DNA of 64,000 nt from Simiduia litorea (lineage in GTDB: Bacteria > Pseudomonadota > Gammaproteobacteria > Pseudomonadales > Cellvibrionaceae): positions 372,001 to 436,000 of the forward strand of contig NZ_AP031497.1 of assembly GCF_042853465.1 (NCBI RefSeq). Direction: 5' to 3'. Numbering within the stretch: position 1 is the first letter of the stretch; the number at the start of each line of letters is the position of its first letter. Positions 10,949 to 18,896 of this stretch are shown piece after piece. The notes below the pieces were generated by a model that ran no database searches, was not told the DNA's origin, and was given only the letters and a program-made list of their open reading frames with translations. A program made the position numbers and the translations under genes.

Positions 10949-11520
10949 AATTTTTAGTATTTCTAATATCAATACTGTCCATTGGCTGCAGTGCGGCAGA
11001 ATTTACTGGAAATAGTACCAATGTCGCTTTTCAGGCAACAATGATCAGAAAAGATAGCCGCTGCATTTTTACCGCTGTTCATCCAGGATCACAACTAAAC
11101 TTTATTACCCATGAGTGCGAGGGAGATCTTAATGCTGATCGTTATGTATTGATAACTTCGAGCGACTCATCGCGATTGATACGTATATTTCCCATTAAAA
11201 CGAATTCTTTTGACGGAAAGAATACTGATTTTATTGAAATAAACTCAATTGAATTTCCTATCTCACCAAAAGAAGTATTGGATATTGAAATTCCAGATAT
11301 TATTGACGAGTTAGGTGATCGAAAATGCGTCATTGCGGCAACGTTAAAAGCAAATCCGCAAGGATTTGTGGATGCCTTTAACAGGTCAGCGTCACCAAAC
11401 GACAAAAAATCCGAGAAAAACGCGATCGAAAACCATATAAGACAAAAACAATCAGCCTGCTACGTAGAAAAAAATAGCATCATTGAGATTTGGGGTCAGA
11501 GTAAAAACTCGAATCATTGA
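10945..11520 (+). CDS. Small exported protein, candidate immunity/partner of the RHS tip
   Basis: I do not recognise the family. ATG 10945 overlaps the RHS stop as ATGA (10945-10948), so the two genes are translationally coupled; the longer frame upstream lies inside the RHS gene and is not needed. The 191-residue product begins with a typical export signal (MKFLVFLISILSIGCSAAEF). Cleavage could follow CSAA by the general signal peptidase; Cys15 is only a weak lipobox because the residue at -3 is Ser. The mature part has four further cysteines (in SRCIF, HECEG, RKCVI, SACYV), which suggests disulfides in the periplasm. The DNA is visibly AT-richer than the RHS shell, as is the RHS tip, which fits exchange of tip and partner as one cassette. 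Position directly after the RHS tip is where immunity genes usually sit, but it could also be a chaperone or a second effector. Confidence 0.7.
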   Translation: MKFLVFLISILSIGCSAAEFTGNSTNVAFQATMIRKDSRCIFTAVHPGSQLNFITHECEGDLNADRYVLITSSDSSRLIRIFPIKTNSFDGKNTDFIEINSIEFPISPKEVLDIEIPDIIDELGDRKCVIAATLKANPQGFVDAFNRSASPNDKKSEKNAIENHIRQKQSACYVEKNSIIEIWGQSKNSNH

Positions 11521-11579
11521 CAATAAAGCGCTATCCGCTATCGTAGTTTGAAACAGAAACCGATGATCAAGGACGATCT

Positions 11580-11711
11580 ATGGCTCGCCTACCTCGCTTG
11601 TGCTTACCTCACATTGCGCAACATATTATTCAGCGTGGCAATAATCGCCAGGTGTGTTTTAGGTCGATGGGGTCAGGTCTTACATTTGACATTTTGCTCT
11701 ATCATTTCTAG
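11580..11711 (+). pseudogene. Truncated REP-associated tyrosine transposase (RAYT) N-terminus
   Basis: ATG 11580 opens a frame reading MARLPRLCLPHIAQHI followed by IQRGNNRQVCF, which is the characteristic start of Y1-transposase/RAYT proteins. Similarity stops at about base 11666 and the frame runs into TAG 11709-11711 after unrelated residues. The break coincides with the left inverted repeat of the next element (11672-11691), so the older RAYT gene was probably cut by insertion of the second one. I could not find the remainder of this gene after the right repeat at 12601-12620, so the rest has been lost. It carries no HUH motif or catalytic Tyr and must be inactive. Confidence 0.7.
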
Positions 11712-12620
11712 GCTGTTGGAGAGTCTCCTGTTGAGAGTTTCCGATGGTCAGGCCTCTGCGTATTGAATATGCTGGCGCGCTTTACCATATAACTGCAAGG
11801 GGTAACGCTCAGCAGAATATTTATGGTGGCGATGACGACAAACGTTACTTTTTAGATCAGCTGGCAGATGCTTGCGAGCGCTATCGCTGGTATTGCCACG
11901 CCTATTGCTTGATGACAAATCACTACCACTTGCTTGTTGAAACACAAAATCCAAATTTATCTAAAGGTATGAAATACCTGAACGGTATTTATACGCAATA
12001 TTTTAATCGCACGCACAAGCGGGTAGGGCATGTATTCCAGGGGCGTTTTAAGGCCATTATGGTTGAGCGCGATAACTATTTACTGGAGCTGTGCCGTTAT
12101 ATCGTTTTAAACCCTGTGCGCGCGCACATGGTGCGTGCAGCGAAAGATTGGCCCTGGAGCAGTTACCGCGCTACTGCTGGAATGTCTGATCCCGTCAGGG
12201 CGTTGACCACTGATTGGGTTTTGGGAAATTTCGGCAAGCAGTACAAACGAGCAGTAGAGGGCTATCGGGCGTTTGTGGCCGACGGGAAGGATCAACCATC
12301 GCCTTGGCAAAGGCTAAAAAATCAGGTTTTTCTCGGGTCTGACAGCTTTGTGGAAGATACGCAGTGTAAAATGCGTGACGAACAATCGCAGAATGACATC
12401 CCCAAGCTTCAAAGGCTGGCGCCACCTAAACCTCTGGCATACTATGCGGAAAATTATCCGGAGCGGGAAGCAATGGCGCTCGCGTATTTAAGTGGTCATT
12501 ACACCCTGTCAGAAGTTGGTGCGGTTTTTTCCAAGAGCTACGCCACTGTTAGTCGCGCCGTGAGGAGCTACAAAAGGCCGTAAGTAGAGCGAGCAGGTTG
12601 TGTCAATTGTAAGACCCTGC
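11671..12620 (+). mobile_element. RAYT/IS200-like element with terminal inverted repeats
   Basis: The left end holds GTCAGGTCTTACATTTGACA (11672-11691). The reverse complement of the right end (12601-12620) reads GCAGGGTCTTACAATTGACA, which matches it apart from one gap and few substitutions. The two ends enclose exactly one gene, a Y1-type transposase. No clear target duplication is visible. The ends are imperfect palindromic partners, as expected for single-strand transposition by HUH enzymes rather than DDE elements. Exact borders are uncertain by several bases. Confidence 0.7.
11744..12583 (+). CDS. REP-associated tyrosine transposase (Y1_Tnp/RAYT family)
   Basis: A 279-residue HUH single-strand nuclease of the RAYT type. 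The N-terminus MVRPLRIEYAGALYHITARGN is the family start; CLMTNHYHLLVET (around residue 60) carries the HUH metal-binding histidines, and the downstream helix with IYTQYFNRTHKRVGHVFQGRF contains the candidate catalytic Tyr; YIVLNPVRA follows, as is typical. The C-terminal 60 residues (AYLSGHYTLSEVGAVF, ATVSRAVRSY) look like a helix-turn-helix that would read the flanking inverted repeats. GAGAG lies about 7 bases before ATG. It is full length and undamaged, so possibly active. It mobilises short palindromic DNA by cutting and joining single strands; whether it moves only itself or also dispersed repeats cannot be judged here. Confidence 0.9.
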   Translation: MVRPLRIEYAGALYHITARGNAQQNIYGGDDDKRYFLDQLADACERYRWYCHAYCLMTNHYHLLVETQNPNLSKGMKYLNGIYTQYFNRTHKRVGHVFQGRFKAIMVERDNYLLELCRYIVLNPVRAHMVRAAKDWPWSSYRATAGMSDPVRALTTDWVLGNFGKQYKRAVEGYRAFVADGKDQPSPWQRLKNQVFLGSDSFVEDTQCKMRDEQSQNDIPKLQRLAPPKPLAYYAENYPEREAMALAYLSGHYTLSEVGAVFSKSYATVSRAVRSYKRP

Positions 12621-12700
12621 ACAGCGTTAACATAATAGCGACTAGCTTTCTTCTTTCGATCCGGCCGCATCGATCCTGATCTCTTCGTTCACTCATTACA

Positions 12701-12727
12701 ATAAAGGCCGCTTTAGCGGCCTTTATT
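12701..12727. terminator. Bidirectional intrinsic terminator
   Basis: The perfect hairpin AAAGGCCGC / GCGGCCTTT flanked by A- and T-rich sequence lies between the convergent transposase element and the lipoprotein gene, only a few bases after the latter's stop codon. Confidence 0.75.
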
Positions 12728-12730
12728 ACT

Positions 12731-14617
12731 TTACTCCGCAGTTAATATATCTGCGTAATAAGTATTCGGAGGTATTGGTCTATTCCAAGGATTGGCGTCA
12801 TGCCAGTAAAGCGTGAAGCCCTTTGTTAAAGGGTACACGTTGGGCGCATAGTAAAGGCCAGGGCCTGTGGCGACATCTTGTTGCTGGCTCCATCGTCCAC
12901 TATGTGCTGAGTAGTGCGCAAAAGAAACTGAAAGTTCGTTAGTGGTTGATTCATTAATTTGTGCAGACCAGCTTAGTAAATAATCCCTGTCTGCGTTTTT
13001 TGATAAAAATAGATAGCCAGAACCTGAAGTGCCGTCTTTAAAATTGCCAATGTTTGGCTCTCGAGTGAGTTCATCTCCTAATAATTTATAATGCCGAATG
13101 CTATTGTCGACTGCATAAAATACGCTGCATTCTTGATCTGAGCAGGCGACTCTGCTTTGAATGCTGTTAAAGCTCGCATCTGTGTTAATGTTGTCAAAAT
13201 TGTATAGTAAGTGGTCTTCTCCCCAGCCCTCGTTCCATTCAAATGGAACGATCTTTAAATACTCTCCTGTCCAGAAGGCTACAACTATTTCGCCGCTCCC
13301 GCGTAAATCTAAATTAGCATAGCCTGCATCAGAATTTTCAAGGGGAGTGCTAAAGCCCTTGCTCTCGCTCCACAGAAAAACCTTGTAGGTTCCCGCATTG
13401 AAATCGTTAACCGTTATTGCAAGGGTGCCCAGAGTAAGGCTTTCTTTATTATTTGCTAGGTACCCAGGGCTAAGAATTTGGTCGTCGCCTATGCTTCCAT
13501 CGGCTTCTATAAGTACGTAGGCTGTTTCGGTGGTGATGTTTCTTTCTCGGCTCCAAATGAACATTTGACGCTGATCTTCTAAGACTCTATGTAGAACAAA
13601 TCCGTTCAAGCGGCCATCAAATGACTTGCTCACAGTAGTGCCATTGTCCAGCAATACGTGTAATTGGGTTTCTTGAGTATTCGTATCGCTGAAGGACGTT
13701 AGCGTCGCGATTGGGAGGTTAGCGTCTTGTTTTTTGTATGTACCTGTCCAGATACCGCTATTAAGGCGACCTAAGTCAGTTCGGGTGAGCGTTTGAGCAA
13801 TATCACCCGTGTGGGAAATAAGACTTCCGTTTTCGCTATAGAAAAACGCTACGCGGTTGCCGCTACGTGTGGCACGCGGATAAGTATTTTTGTCGAGATT
13901 GGCGATAGTGAACTCTTCCCAGACTGTGGAGAGTGTTTTGCGTAGGTATTTAAGTCGCTTTTCGGTTGTATGAGTTTCCGCAATGGGGATGTATATTTCT
14001 TCGCTATCCACCGTTGGGCTGTTAAGCAAGGTCAGGTCTCTGGTTATATCAGTGCATGGGTTTGGCATGTCAACTGAGCCACACCGGTAGAAGTTCTGAA
14101 GCCCCTGCCAATCTTCTCCAGCAGCTCGGCGATCAATAGATAGGTCAAATGTTTCATCGCGCAGTATTGTAACGATGTCTCCAGATTCCGATGCGTTGAA
14201 GAATAAGGGTTCTCTTGATGCGTGCTCGTGAGCGGCTTGTTCGAAGTAGCTGCAATTAACTATCAGCGTAATCGGTTGTTGGGCTACCGTTGTTCCACTA
14301 GCTTCAGGTCTACATGCGAAGTTAGGGAACTCCGGTTGATTGGTAACCGTCAGGTTTAACTCGGTACCCTGTTGCAGCTGAGTGGGAAAGGCAAAAGTGC
14401 CGGAAGCTGGAATTACGATTGTCTCACCGTTCAAGGAAACAGCTAGACCTGTACCGATAAGGCCTTTAACTTCGGCGCTAACGGTTACTGGTGTTGGTGT
14501 TGCAATTGAAGTCGGTGGCGTTTTATCGCTTTGGCTAGAGCCCCCGCCGCATGCAGATAGAAGAGCGCTTGAGATGATTAGCAGCGTGGCGCTGACTCTT
14601 AGAAATTCCCTATTCAT
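12731..14617 (-). CDS. Lipoprotein of unknown function (possible beta-propeller)
   Basis: A 628-residue protein that I do not recognise. The N-terminus is a clear lipoprotein signal: hydrophobic stretch then LLSACGGGSSQSD, so Cys22 is lipidated, and the Gly/Ser-rich tether lacks a +2 Asp, suggesting outer-membrane sorting. Residues 40-130 (SAEVKGLIGTGLAVSLNGE, LNLTVTNQPEFPNFAC) look like a small Ig-type domain seen in other Gly-Gly-Gly-Ser lipoproteins of marine gammaproteobacteria. The rest contains recurring blade-like strands (NRVAFFYSENGSL, QMFIWSRERN, YKVFLWSESKG, DYLLSWSAQ), consistent with a six- or seven-bladed propeller, but this is inference. AGGAAG precedes ATG by 4 bases. It stands alone between the mobile element and the tRNA. 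Confidence 0.7.
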   Translation of the reverse strand: MNREFLRVSATLLIISSALLSACGGGSSQSDKTPPTSIATPTPVTVSAEVKGLIGTGLAVSLNGETIVIPASGTFAFPTQLQQGTELNLTVTNQPEFPNFACRPEASGTTVAQQPITLIVNCSYFEQAAHEHASREPLFFNASESGDIVTILRDETFDLSIDRRAAGEDWQGLQNFYRCGSVDMPNPCTDITRDLTLLNSPTVDSEEIYIPIAETHTTEKRLKYLRKTLSTVWEEFTIANLDKNTYPRATRSGNRVAFFYSENGSLISHTGDIAQTLTRTDLGRLNSGIWTGTYKKQDANLPIATLTSFSDTNTQETQLHVLLDNGTTVSKSFDGRLNGFVLHRVLEDQRQMFIWSRERNITTETAYVLIEADGSIGDDQILSPGYLANNKESLTLGTLAITVNDFNAGTYKVFLWSESKGFSTPLENSDAGYANLDLRGSGEIVVAFWTGEYLKIVPFEWNEGWGEDHLLYNFDNINTDASFNSIQSRVACSDQECSVFYAVDNSIRHYKLLGDELTREPNIGNFKDGTSGSGYLFLSKNADRDYLLSWSAQINESTTNELSVSFAHYSAHSGRWSQQQDVATGPGLYYAPNVYPLTKGFTLYWHDANPWNRPIPPNTYYADILTAE

Positions 14618-14764
14618 TGTCTTCCTAGTATCAGTAAATTAAAAATTAGCGCCGTTTGGCGACGGGCGGTGATGTATTACAAGTGGAGCGAATTCTTCGA
14701 TTCTACGTACCGTAAAGTACCTAAATCGTGGCTGTTACTTGGTAATCTGCTAGTTGTAATTACA

Positions 14765-14790
14765 AAAAAGCCGCAATGAAGCGGCTTTTT
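14765..14790 (-). terminator. Terminator of the tRNA-Leu gene
   Basis: AAAAAGCCGC and GCGGCTTTTT pair across a six-base loop directly downstream (on the minus strand) of the CCA end of the tRNA; the run of T on the minus strand marks it as the transcript's terminator. Confidence 0.8.
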
Positions 14791-14795
14791 AAAAA

Positions 14796-14882
14796 TGGTG
14801 CCCAGAAGAGGACTTGAACCTCCACGGCCGTAAGGCCACTAGCACCTGAAGCTAGCGTGTCTACCAATTTCACCATCTGGGC
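14796..14882 (-). tRNA. tRNA-Leu (anticodon CAG)
   Basis: On the minus strand the 87-base sequence folds as a class II tRNA. The acceptor stem GCCCAGA pairs with TCTGGGC, the D-arm contains AAATTGGTAGAC, the anticodon stem CTAGC/GCTAG closes the loop TTCAGGT with anticodon CAG, a long variable arm (GGCC TTAC GGCC) is present, and the T-arm contains GTTCAAGTC. The encoded CCA is seen as TGG at 14796-14798. A TATAAT box lies 12 bases upstream. A leucine tRNA with an extra arm and CUG decoding is the only reading that fits. Confidence 0.97.
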
Positions 14883-14894
14883 AAATATGACGAG

Positions 14895-14900
14895 ATTATA
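14895..14900 (-). promoter_or_regulatory. -10 box of the tRNA-Leu promoter
   Basis: The minus strand reads a perfect TATAAT 12 bases before the first tRNA base. No good -35 hexamer is visible at 17 bases; the GC-rich stretch following -10 (ctcgtc region) is not a classical stringent discriminator. An identical box exists in the duplicated copy at 15036-15041. Confidence 0.7.
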
Positions 14901-14999
14901 CTGCGGTCTATTTAGCGCAGTCCCTACTTTGGCTCCGTCACGCTACGCGTGGTCGCTACCGGCTCCTGCCTAACGCGACACTCGTGCATCCTGCACGTC

Positions 15000-15063
15000 G
15001 TCTACCAATTTCACCATCTGGGCAAATATGACGAGATTATACTGCGGTCTATTTAACGCAGTC
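15000..15063 (-). repeat. Partial duplicate of the tRNA-Leu 5' end and promoter
   Basis: Bases 15000-15063 repeat 14859-14922 with one mismatch (offset 141). The copy contains the first 24 or so bases of the tRNA (through the D-arm) and its upstream TATAAT box, but lacks the anticodon, variable and T arms, so it is not a tRNA gene. Between the copies (14923-14999) lies unrelated sequence. Both copies point the same way, so a transcript started in the distal copy would read a tRNA stub and then reach the intact tRNA. Confidence 0.9.
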
Positions 15064-15317
15064 TGCTGGCTTCGCTACACGTTGCCGTGGGTTTAGCGAG
15101 TTAGTGGGTAGTTACTGTAGCTCGTCTACACTCACCAGCAAGGCAAATCAGCTAAAAGCCGAGGCGCGCACTATAAGGATGTGGTATATCCTTGTCAATT
15201 ACACCTGCACAAAAATCCTCCGTTTTATTGGGAACTTGCTGGTGTTGCCGGCTTCATAGGGTATAGTGCGCCGGTTAATTCGTAGCCTATTGCTACATCT
15301 ATATAAAGGAAAGAGTA

Positions 15318-17912
15318 TTGACCAAGAAAAAAACGCCAAAGAATGACCCTTATGCCAGTCGCGAAGCGGCTAAGTACGATAACCCCATCCCCAGTCGAGA
15401 ATTCATTGCCGAGGTGCTTAATAGCGCTGCCGGCCCGTTGAACTACGACGACCTTGCCTATAAGTTAGCGCTTACTTCTGATGATGATCGCGAGGCGCTG
15501 CGCCGTCGCTTGATTGCCATGGAGCGCGATGGCCAGCTGATCAGCAACCGCAAGGGCGGCTATGCTGTGATCAACAAGGTGGATTTGATCCGCGGCCGCG
15601 TACAGGGCCATAAGGACGGTTACGGCTTTTTGATTCCAGCCGAGGGTGGCGAAGATATTTATTTGTATAACCGTCAGATGCAGTTGGTGTTTGACGGCGA
15701 CGAAGTGTTGGTGCGCATCAGTGGCACCGACAACCGTGGTCGCACGGAGGGCGTGATTGTGGAAGTGCTGGCTCACAACACCCATCAAGTGGTGGGCAAG
15801 TTAGTGCATGAGCAGGGCGTGGCCTATGTTCGGCCGGATAACGCTCGCCTGCTACATAACATTCTGCTGGCGCCGGAAGATATGAAAGGCGCTGTGGATG
15901 GCCAGCTGGTGGTGGTAGAGGTGACCGAACAGCCTGGGCGTCGGCAGCTGCCCCGTGGCCGGGTGATTGAAATTCTAGGCAATGAGTTTGCGCCTGGGAT
16001 GGAAATCGACGTGGCGATTCGTTCGCACGGTATTCCCTACATGTGGCCGTCTAGCGTTAAACGCGAAGCGGAAGTCTTGCCCGAGCAGGTTGATGAGCAA
16101 GACAAGTTGGCGCGCGTGGATGTTCGGCATTTGCCGTTTGTCACCATCGATGGTGAAGATGCGCGCGACTTCGATGACGCGGTTTACTGCGAGCCGAAGA
16201 AAACCGGCGGCTGGCGTTTGTATGTGGCCATTGCCGATGTGTCGCACTATGTAAAAATTGGTTCGGCGCTCGATAAAGAAGCCATTGTGCGCGGTACCTC
16301 GGTGTATTTCCCCGACTACGTGGTGCCCATGTTGCCCGAGGCGCTATCGAACGGCTTGTGTTCGCTTAACCCGCACGTCGATCGCTTGTGTATGGTGTGT
16401 GAAATGACCATTTCCAGTGCCGGTAAGATCAGTGGTTATAAGTTTTACGAAGGCGTTATGCATTCGCACGCGCGACTGACCTACAACCAAGTGGGTGAGG
16501 CGCTGGCGGGCGATGTGGATCAGCGCTCCACCGGTCGGAAAATTGTCGATAAAATTTTCGGTCGTAAAAAAGCCGAAAATCTTGCGCTGGGCGATATCAT
16601 GCCGCAGGTGCGCGAGCTGTATGCGCTGTACAAAAGCTTGCGCGTGGCACGCGATGAGCGCGGCGCGATTGATTTTGAAACCGTCGAAACCCGTATTGTT
16701 TTCGATCGCGATCGCAAAATTGAGCGCATAGTGCCGGTTATTCGCAACGATGCACACAAGATTATCGAAGAGTGTATGTTGGCGGCCAATGTGTGTGCCG
16801 CGAAGTTTTTAGAAAAGCACAAAATCCCAGGGCTGTACCGCGTTCACAAAGGCCCCGCCGATCAGAAACTGGAGAACCTGCGCGAATTTTTGGGTGAGCT
16901 AGGTTTGGATTTGCCCGGTGTAGGCAGCCCAACACCGGCGGCTTATCAATCGGTGTTAAAAGCTATTGAAGGCCGGCCAGACGCCCATGTGATTCAGATG
17001 GTGATGCTGCGCAGTTTAAGCCAAGCCGTGTACCAGCCAGAAAATTTAGGACACTTTGGTTTGGGCTACACCGCCTACGCGCACTTTACCTCGCCGATTC
17101 GTCGCTACCCAGACTTGTTAGTGCATCGCGCTATTCGCTCGGTGGTGCGTTCGGCGCAAGAGTCTACGCAGGTGCAGCGTGTTAGCGGTGCAGTGGATTT
17201 GCCGAAAGCGAAAATTTATCCCTACGGTATTGAAGATTTGTTGGTGCTCGGTGAAGGCTGCTCGCAAAATGAACGCCGTGCGGATGAAGCCACGCGCGAA
17301 GTGATGAGCTGGCTTAAGTGCGAGTTTTTGCAAGACCGGGTGGGCGAAAGCTTCGAAGGCGTGGTTAGCGGTGTGACTGGCTTTGGTTTGTTTGTCGAGC
17401 TAAAAGACCTGTACACCGATGGCTTAGTGCACGTCACCAGCTTGCCGCACGATTACTACCATTACGACGCGGCGCATCACCGCATGGTGGGCGAGCGCAC
17501 GCGGCAGGTGTTCCAGTTGGGTGACCAGCTGCGCGTGAAAGTTGTGCGCGTGGACTTGGACGAGCGCAAGGTCGATTTTGAGTTGGAAGAAGTGCTTACC
17601 AAGCGCAAGCCAGGTTTGCCGAAAAAGGCGGCGAAGAACTTACGTCAAGACGTGAAAAAGAAAGGCCGTGTTCAAGCCGAGAAAAAGAGCGATAAAAAAT
17701 CGGATAAAAAGCCGAGTAAAGCTCGCGCCAGTAAAGCCAAGCCGGAAAAAGCTGCGGCAGCCAAAAAGGCCGAGGGCAAAAAGCCATCGGCCAAGAAGCC
17801 TGCGCGCAAATCCTCGGTGAGCAAGCGCAAGGCAGCCACCACCGGTGTGGCCAAGCCTTCGGTAAAAGCTAAGCGCACTGCGAAACCGAAAAAGAAAACT
17901 CCTCGAGATTAA
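15318..17912 (+). CDS. rnr: Ribonuclease R
   Basis: An 864-residue RNase II-family 3'-5' exoribonuclease that degrades structured RNA and takes part in rRNA and tmRNA quality control in the cytoplasm. The TTG start at 15318 is supported by AAGGA 7 bases upstream. Order: N-terminal winged helix (about 25-90), cold-shock domains (GRVQGHKDGYGFLIP), the RNB catalytic domain with VTIDGEDARDFDDAVY near 275-290 supplying the metal-binding Asp residues, and the FTSPIRRYPDLLVHRAI motif typical of the family. An S1 domain follows (GESFEGVVSGVTGFGLFVEL), then an unusually long Lys/Ala-rich tail of about 100 residues. rlmB follows after 11 bases, the classical gammaproteobacterial order, so the pair is likely cotranscribed. 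Confidence 0.97.
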   Translation: MTKKKTPKNDPYASREAAKYDNPIPSREFIAEVLNSAAGPLNYDDLAYKLALTSDDDREALRRRLIAMERDGQLISNRKGGYAVINKVDLIRGRVQGHKDGYGFLIPAEGGEDIYLYNRQMQLVFDGDEVLVRISGTDNRGRTEGVIVEVLAHNTHQVVGKLVHEQGVAYVRPDNARLLHNILLAPEDMKGAVDGQLVVVEVTEQPGRRQLPRGRVIEILGNEFAPGMEIDVAIRSHGIPYMWPSSVKREAEVLPEQVDEQDKLARVDVRHLPFVTIDGEDARDFDDAVYCEPKKTGGWRLYVAIADVSHYVKIGSALDKEAIVRGTSVYFPDYVVPMLPEALSNGLCSLNPHVDRLCMVCEMTISSAGKISGYKFYEGVMHSHARLTYNQVGEALAGDVDQRSTGRKIVDKIFGRKKAENLALGDIMPQVRELYALYKSLRVARDERGAIDFETVETRIVFDRDRKIERIVPVIRNDAHKIIEECMLAANVCAAKFLEKHKIPGLYRVHKGPADQKLENLREFLGELGLDLPGVGSPTPAAYQSVLKAIEGRPDAHVIQMVMLRSLSQAVYQPENLGHFGLGYTAYAHFTSPIRRYPDLLVHRAIRSVVRSAQESTQVQRVSGAVDLPKAKIYPYGIEDLLVLGEGCSQNERRADEATREVMSWLKCEFLQDRVGESFEGVVSGVTGFGLFVELKDLYTDGLVHVTSLPHDYYHYDAAHHRMVGERTRQVFQLGDQLRVKVVRVDLDERKVDFELEEVLTKRKPGLPKKAAKNLRQDVKKKGRVQAEKKSDKKSDKKPSKARASKAKPEKAAAAKKAEGKKPSAKKPARKSSVSKRKAATTGVAKPSVKAKRTAKPKKKTPRD

Positions 17913-17923
17913 ATTAGTCGGTC

Positions 17924-18673
17924 ATGAAAACAGAGTTAATTTACGGCCTGCATTCGGTGCAGGCCCTATTGAAAAGTGCACCGCAACGCATTCGAAAGTT
18001 AATGTTGTTAAATGGTCGCGACGATCAAAAACTACAGAAAATTGTCAGCTTCGCCGAGCGCGAGGAGATTCCGCTGGAGCGTTGGAGCCGCGCTAAGCTT
18101 GATGGCCTAGTGGACGATGGTAATCATCAAGGCGTGGTGGCCGAATGCGAGCGCGGCGAGCTGCACGATGAGGCTTTTTTGTTTGCGTTATTGGCCCGTC
18201 TCGATCAGCCGCCTTTTTTGTTGGTGCTCGATGGTGTTACTGATCCGCACAACTTGGGCGCCTGTTTGCGCAGCGCTGAAGCCGCGGGTGTGCACGCTGT
18301 TATCGTGCCAAAAGACAACTCAGCCAGCCTCACCGGAGTCGCGCGCAAGGTAGCCTGCGGCGCCGCCGAGGTGCTGCCCCTTATCCCTGTGACCAACCTT
18401 GCGCGCACCCTCAACAAGCTGCGCGACCAAGGCGTTTGGCTGCAGGGAGCCGCCGGTGAAGCTAGTGTCGACCTCTATCAGGTTGACCTCAAAGGTCCGT
18501 TGGGTATCGTCATGGGCGCGGAGGGCGACGGCCTGCGCCGCCTAACCCGTGAAACCTGCGACGGCCTCATCAGCATTCCCATGGCGGGAGAGGTGTCCAG
18601 CTTGAATGTCTCGGTAGCGACGGGGGTTTGTTTGTTTGAGGCAGTGCGACAAAGACAGTTAACAGGAAAATGA
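17924..18673 (+). CDS. rlmB: 23S rRNA (guanosine-2'-O-)-methyltransferase RlmB
   Basis: A 249-residue SpoU-class SAM-dependent methyltransferase, the expected length for RlmB, which methylates G2251 of 23S rRNA. It starts with the substrate-binding domain (MKTELIYGLHSVQALL). The trefoil-knot SPOUT domain carries the three signature motifs: LDGVTDPHNLGACLRSAEAAG (motif 1, Asn and Arg), GIVMGAEGDGLRR (motif 2) and ISIPMAGEVSSLNVSVATG (motif 3, with LNVSVA). Placement directly after rnr supports the assignment over TrmH. The Shine-Dalgarno is weak, which suits coupling to rnr translation. Confidence 0.95.
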   Translation: MKTELIYGLHSVQALLKSAPQRIRKLMLLNGRDDQKLQKIVSFAEREEIPLERWSRAKLDGLVDDGNHQGVVAECERGELHDEAFLFALLARLDQPPFLLVLDGVTDPHNLGACLRSAEAAGVHAVIVPKDNSASLTGVARKVACGAAEVLPLIPVTNLARTLNKLRDQGVWLQGAAGEASVDLYQVDLKGPLGIVMGAEGDGLRRLTRETCDGLISIPMAGEVSSLNVSVATGVCLFEAVRQRQLTGK

Positions 18674-18797
18674 GTTAACAGCTTACAGGGAAAGCAAACA
18701 CTGGTGAGGCAGTCGAGCTCTCGTTTCATCCCACCCACCGTTGCACCTAAATGTGGCCATAGGCCATCGGCTTTTGATCTTCCTGTAAGCTGTTAAC
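18674..18797. repeat. 16-bp inverted repeats bounding a 124-bp segment
   Basis: GTTAACAGCTTACAGG (18674-18689) is perfectly inverted as CCTGTAAGCTGTTAAC (18782-18797), 92 bases apart, immediately after the rlmB stop. A further GTTAACAG occurs at about 18659 within the gene end. The interior shows no gene. It resembles a small non-autonomous palindromic insertion or a long-loop RNA structure. Confidence 0.75.
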
Positions 18798-18814
18798 TGT
18801 AACCTCCTTGTCCT

Positions 18815-18851
18815 GTTTGATCAGTTGCGGCCAAGCCGCAACTGATCAAAC
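18815..18851 (+). terminator. Perfect 17-bp-stem hairpin, probable rlmB terminator
   Basis: A 37-base element: left arm 18815-18831, three-base loop CAA, right arm 18835-18851, with no mismatch. The right arm ends in ATCAAAC followed by TTGCATC rather than a clean T run, so it may terminate weakly or have another role. It separates the rnr-rlmB transcript from the ribosomal operon. Confidence 0.6.
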
Positions 18852-18896
18852 TTGCATCAACTCCCCACCTCGCATACAATCCGTCGCCCAAAACTG

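Noticed and set aside
15236..15267. Possible -35/-10 promoter for rnr (TTGCTG and TATAGT)
   Set aside because: The spacer is about 20 bases, longer than usual, so I do not list it as supported.
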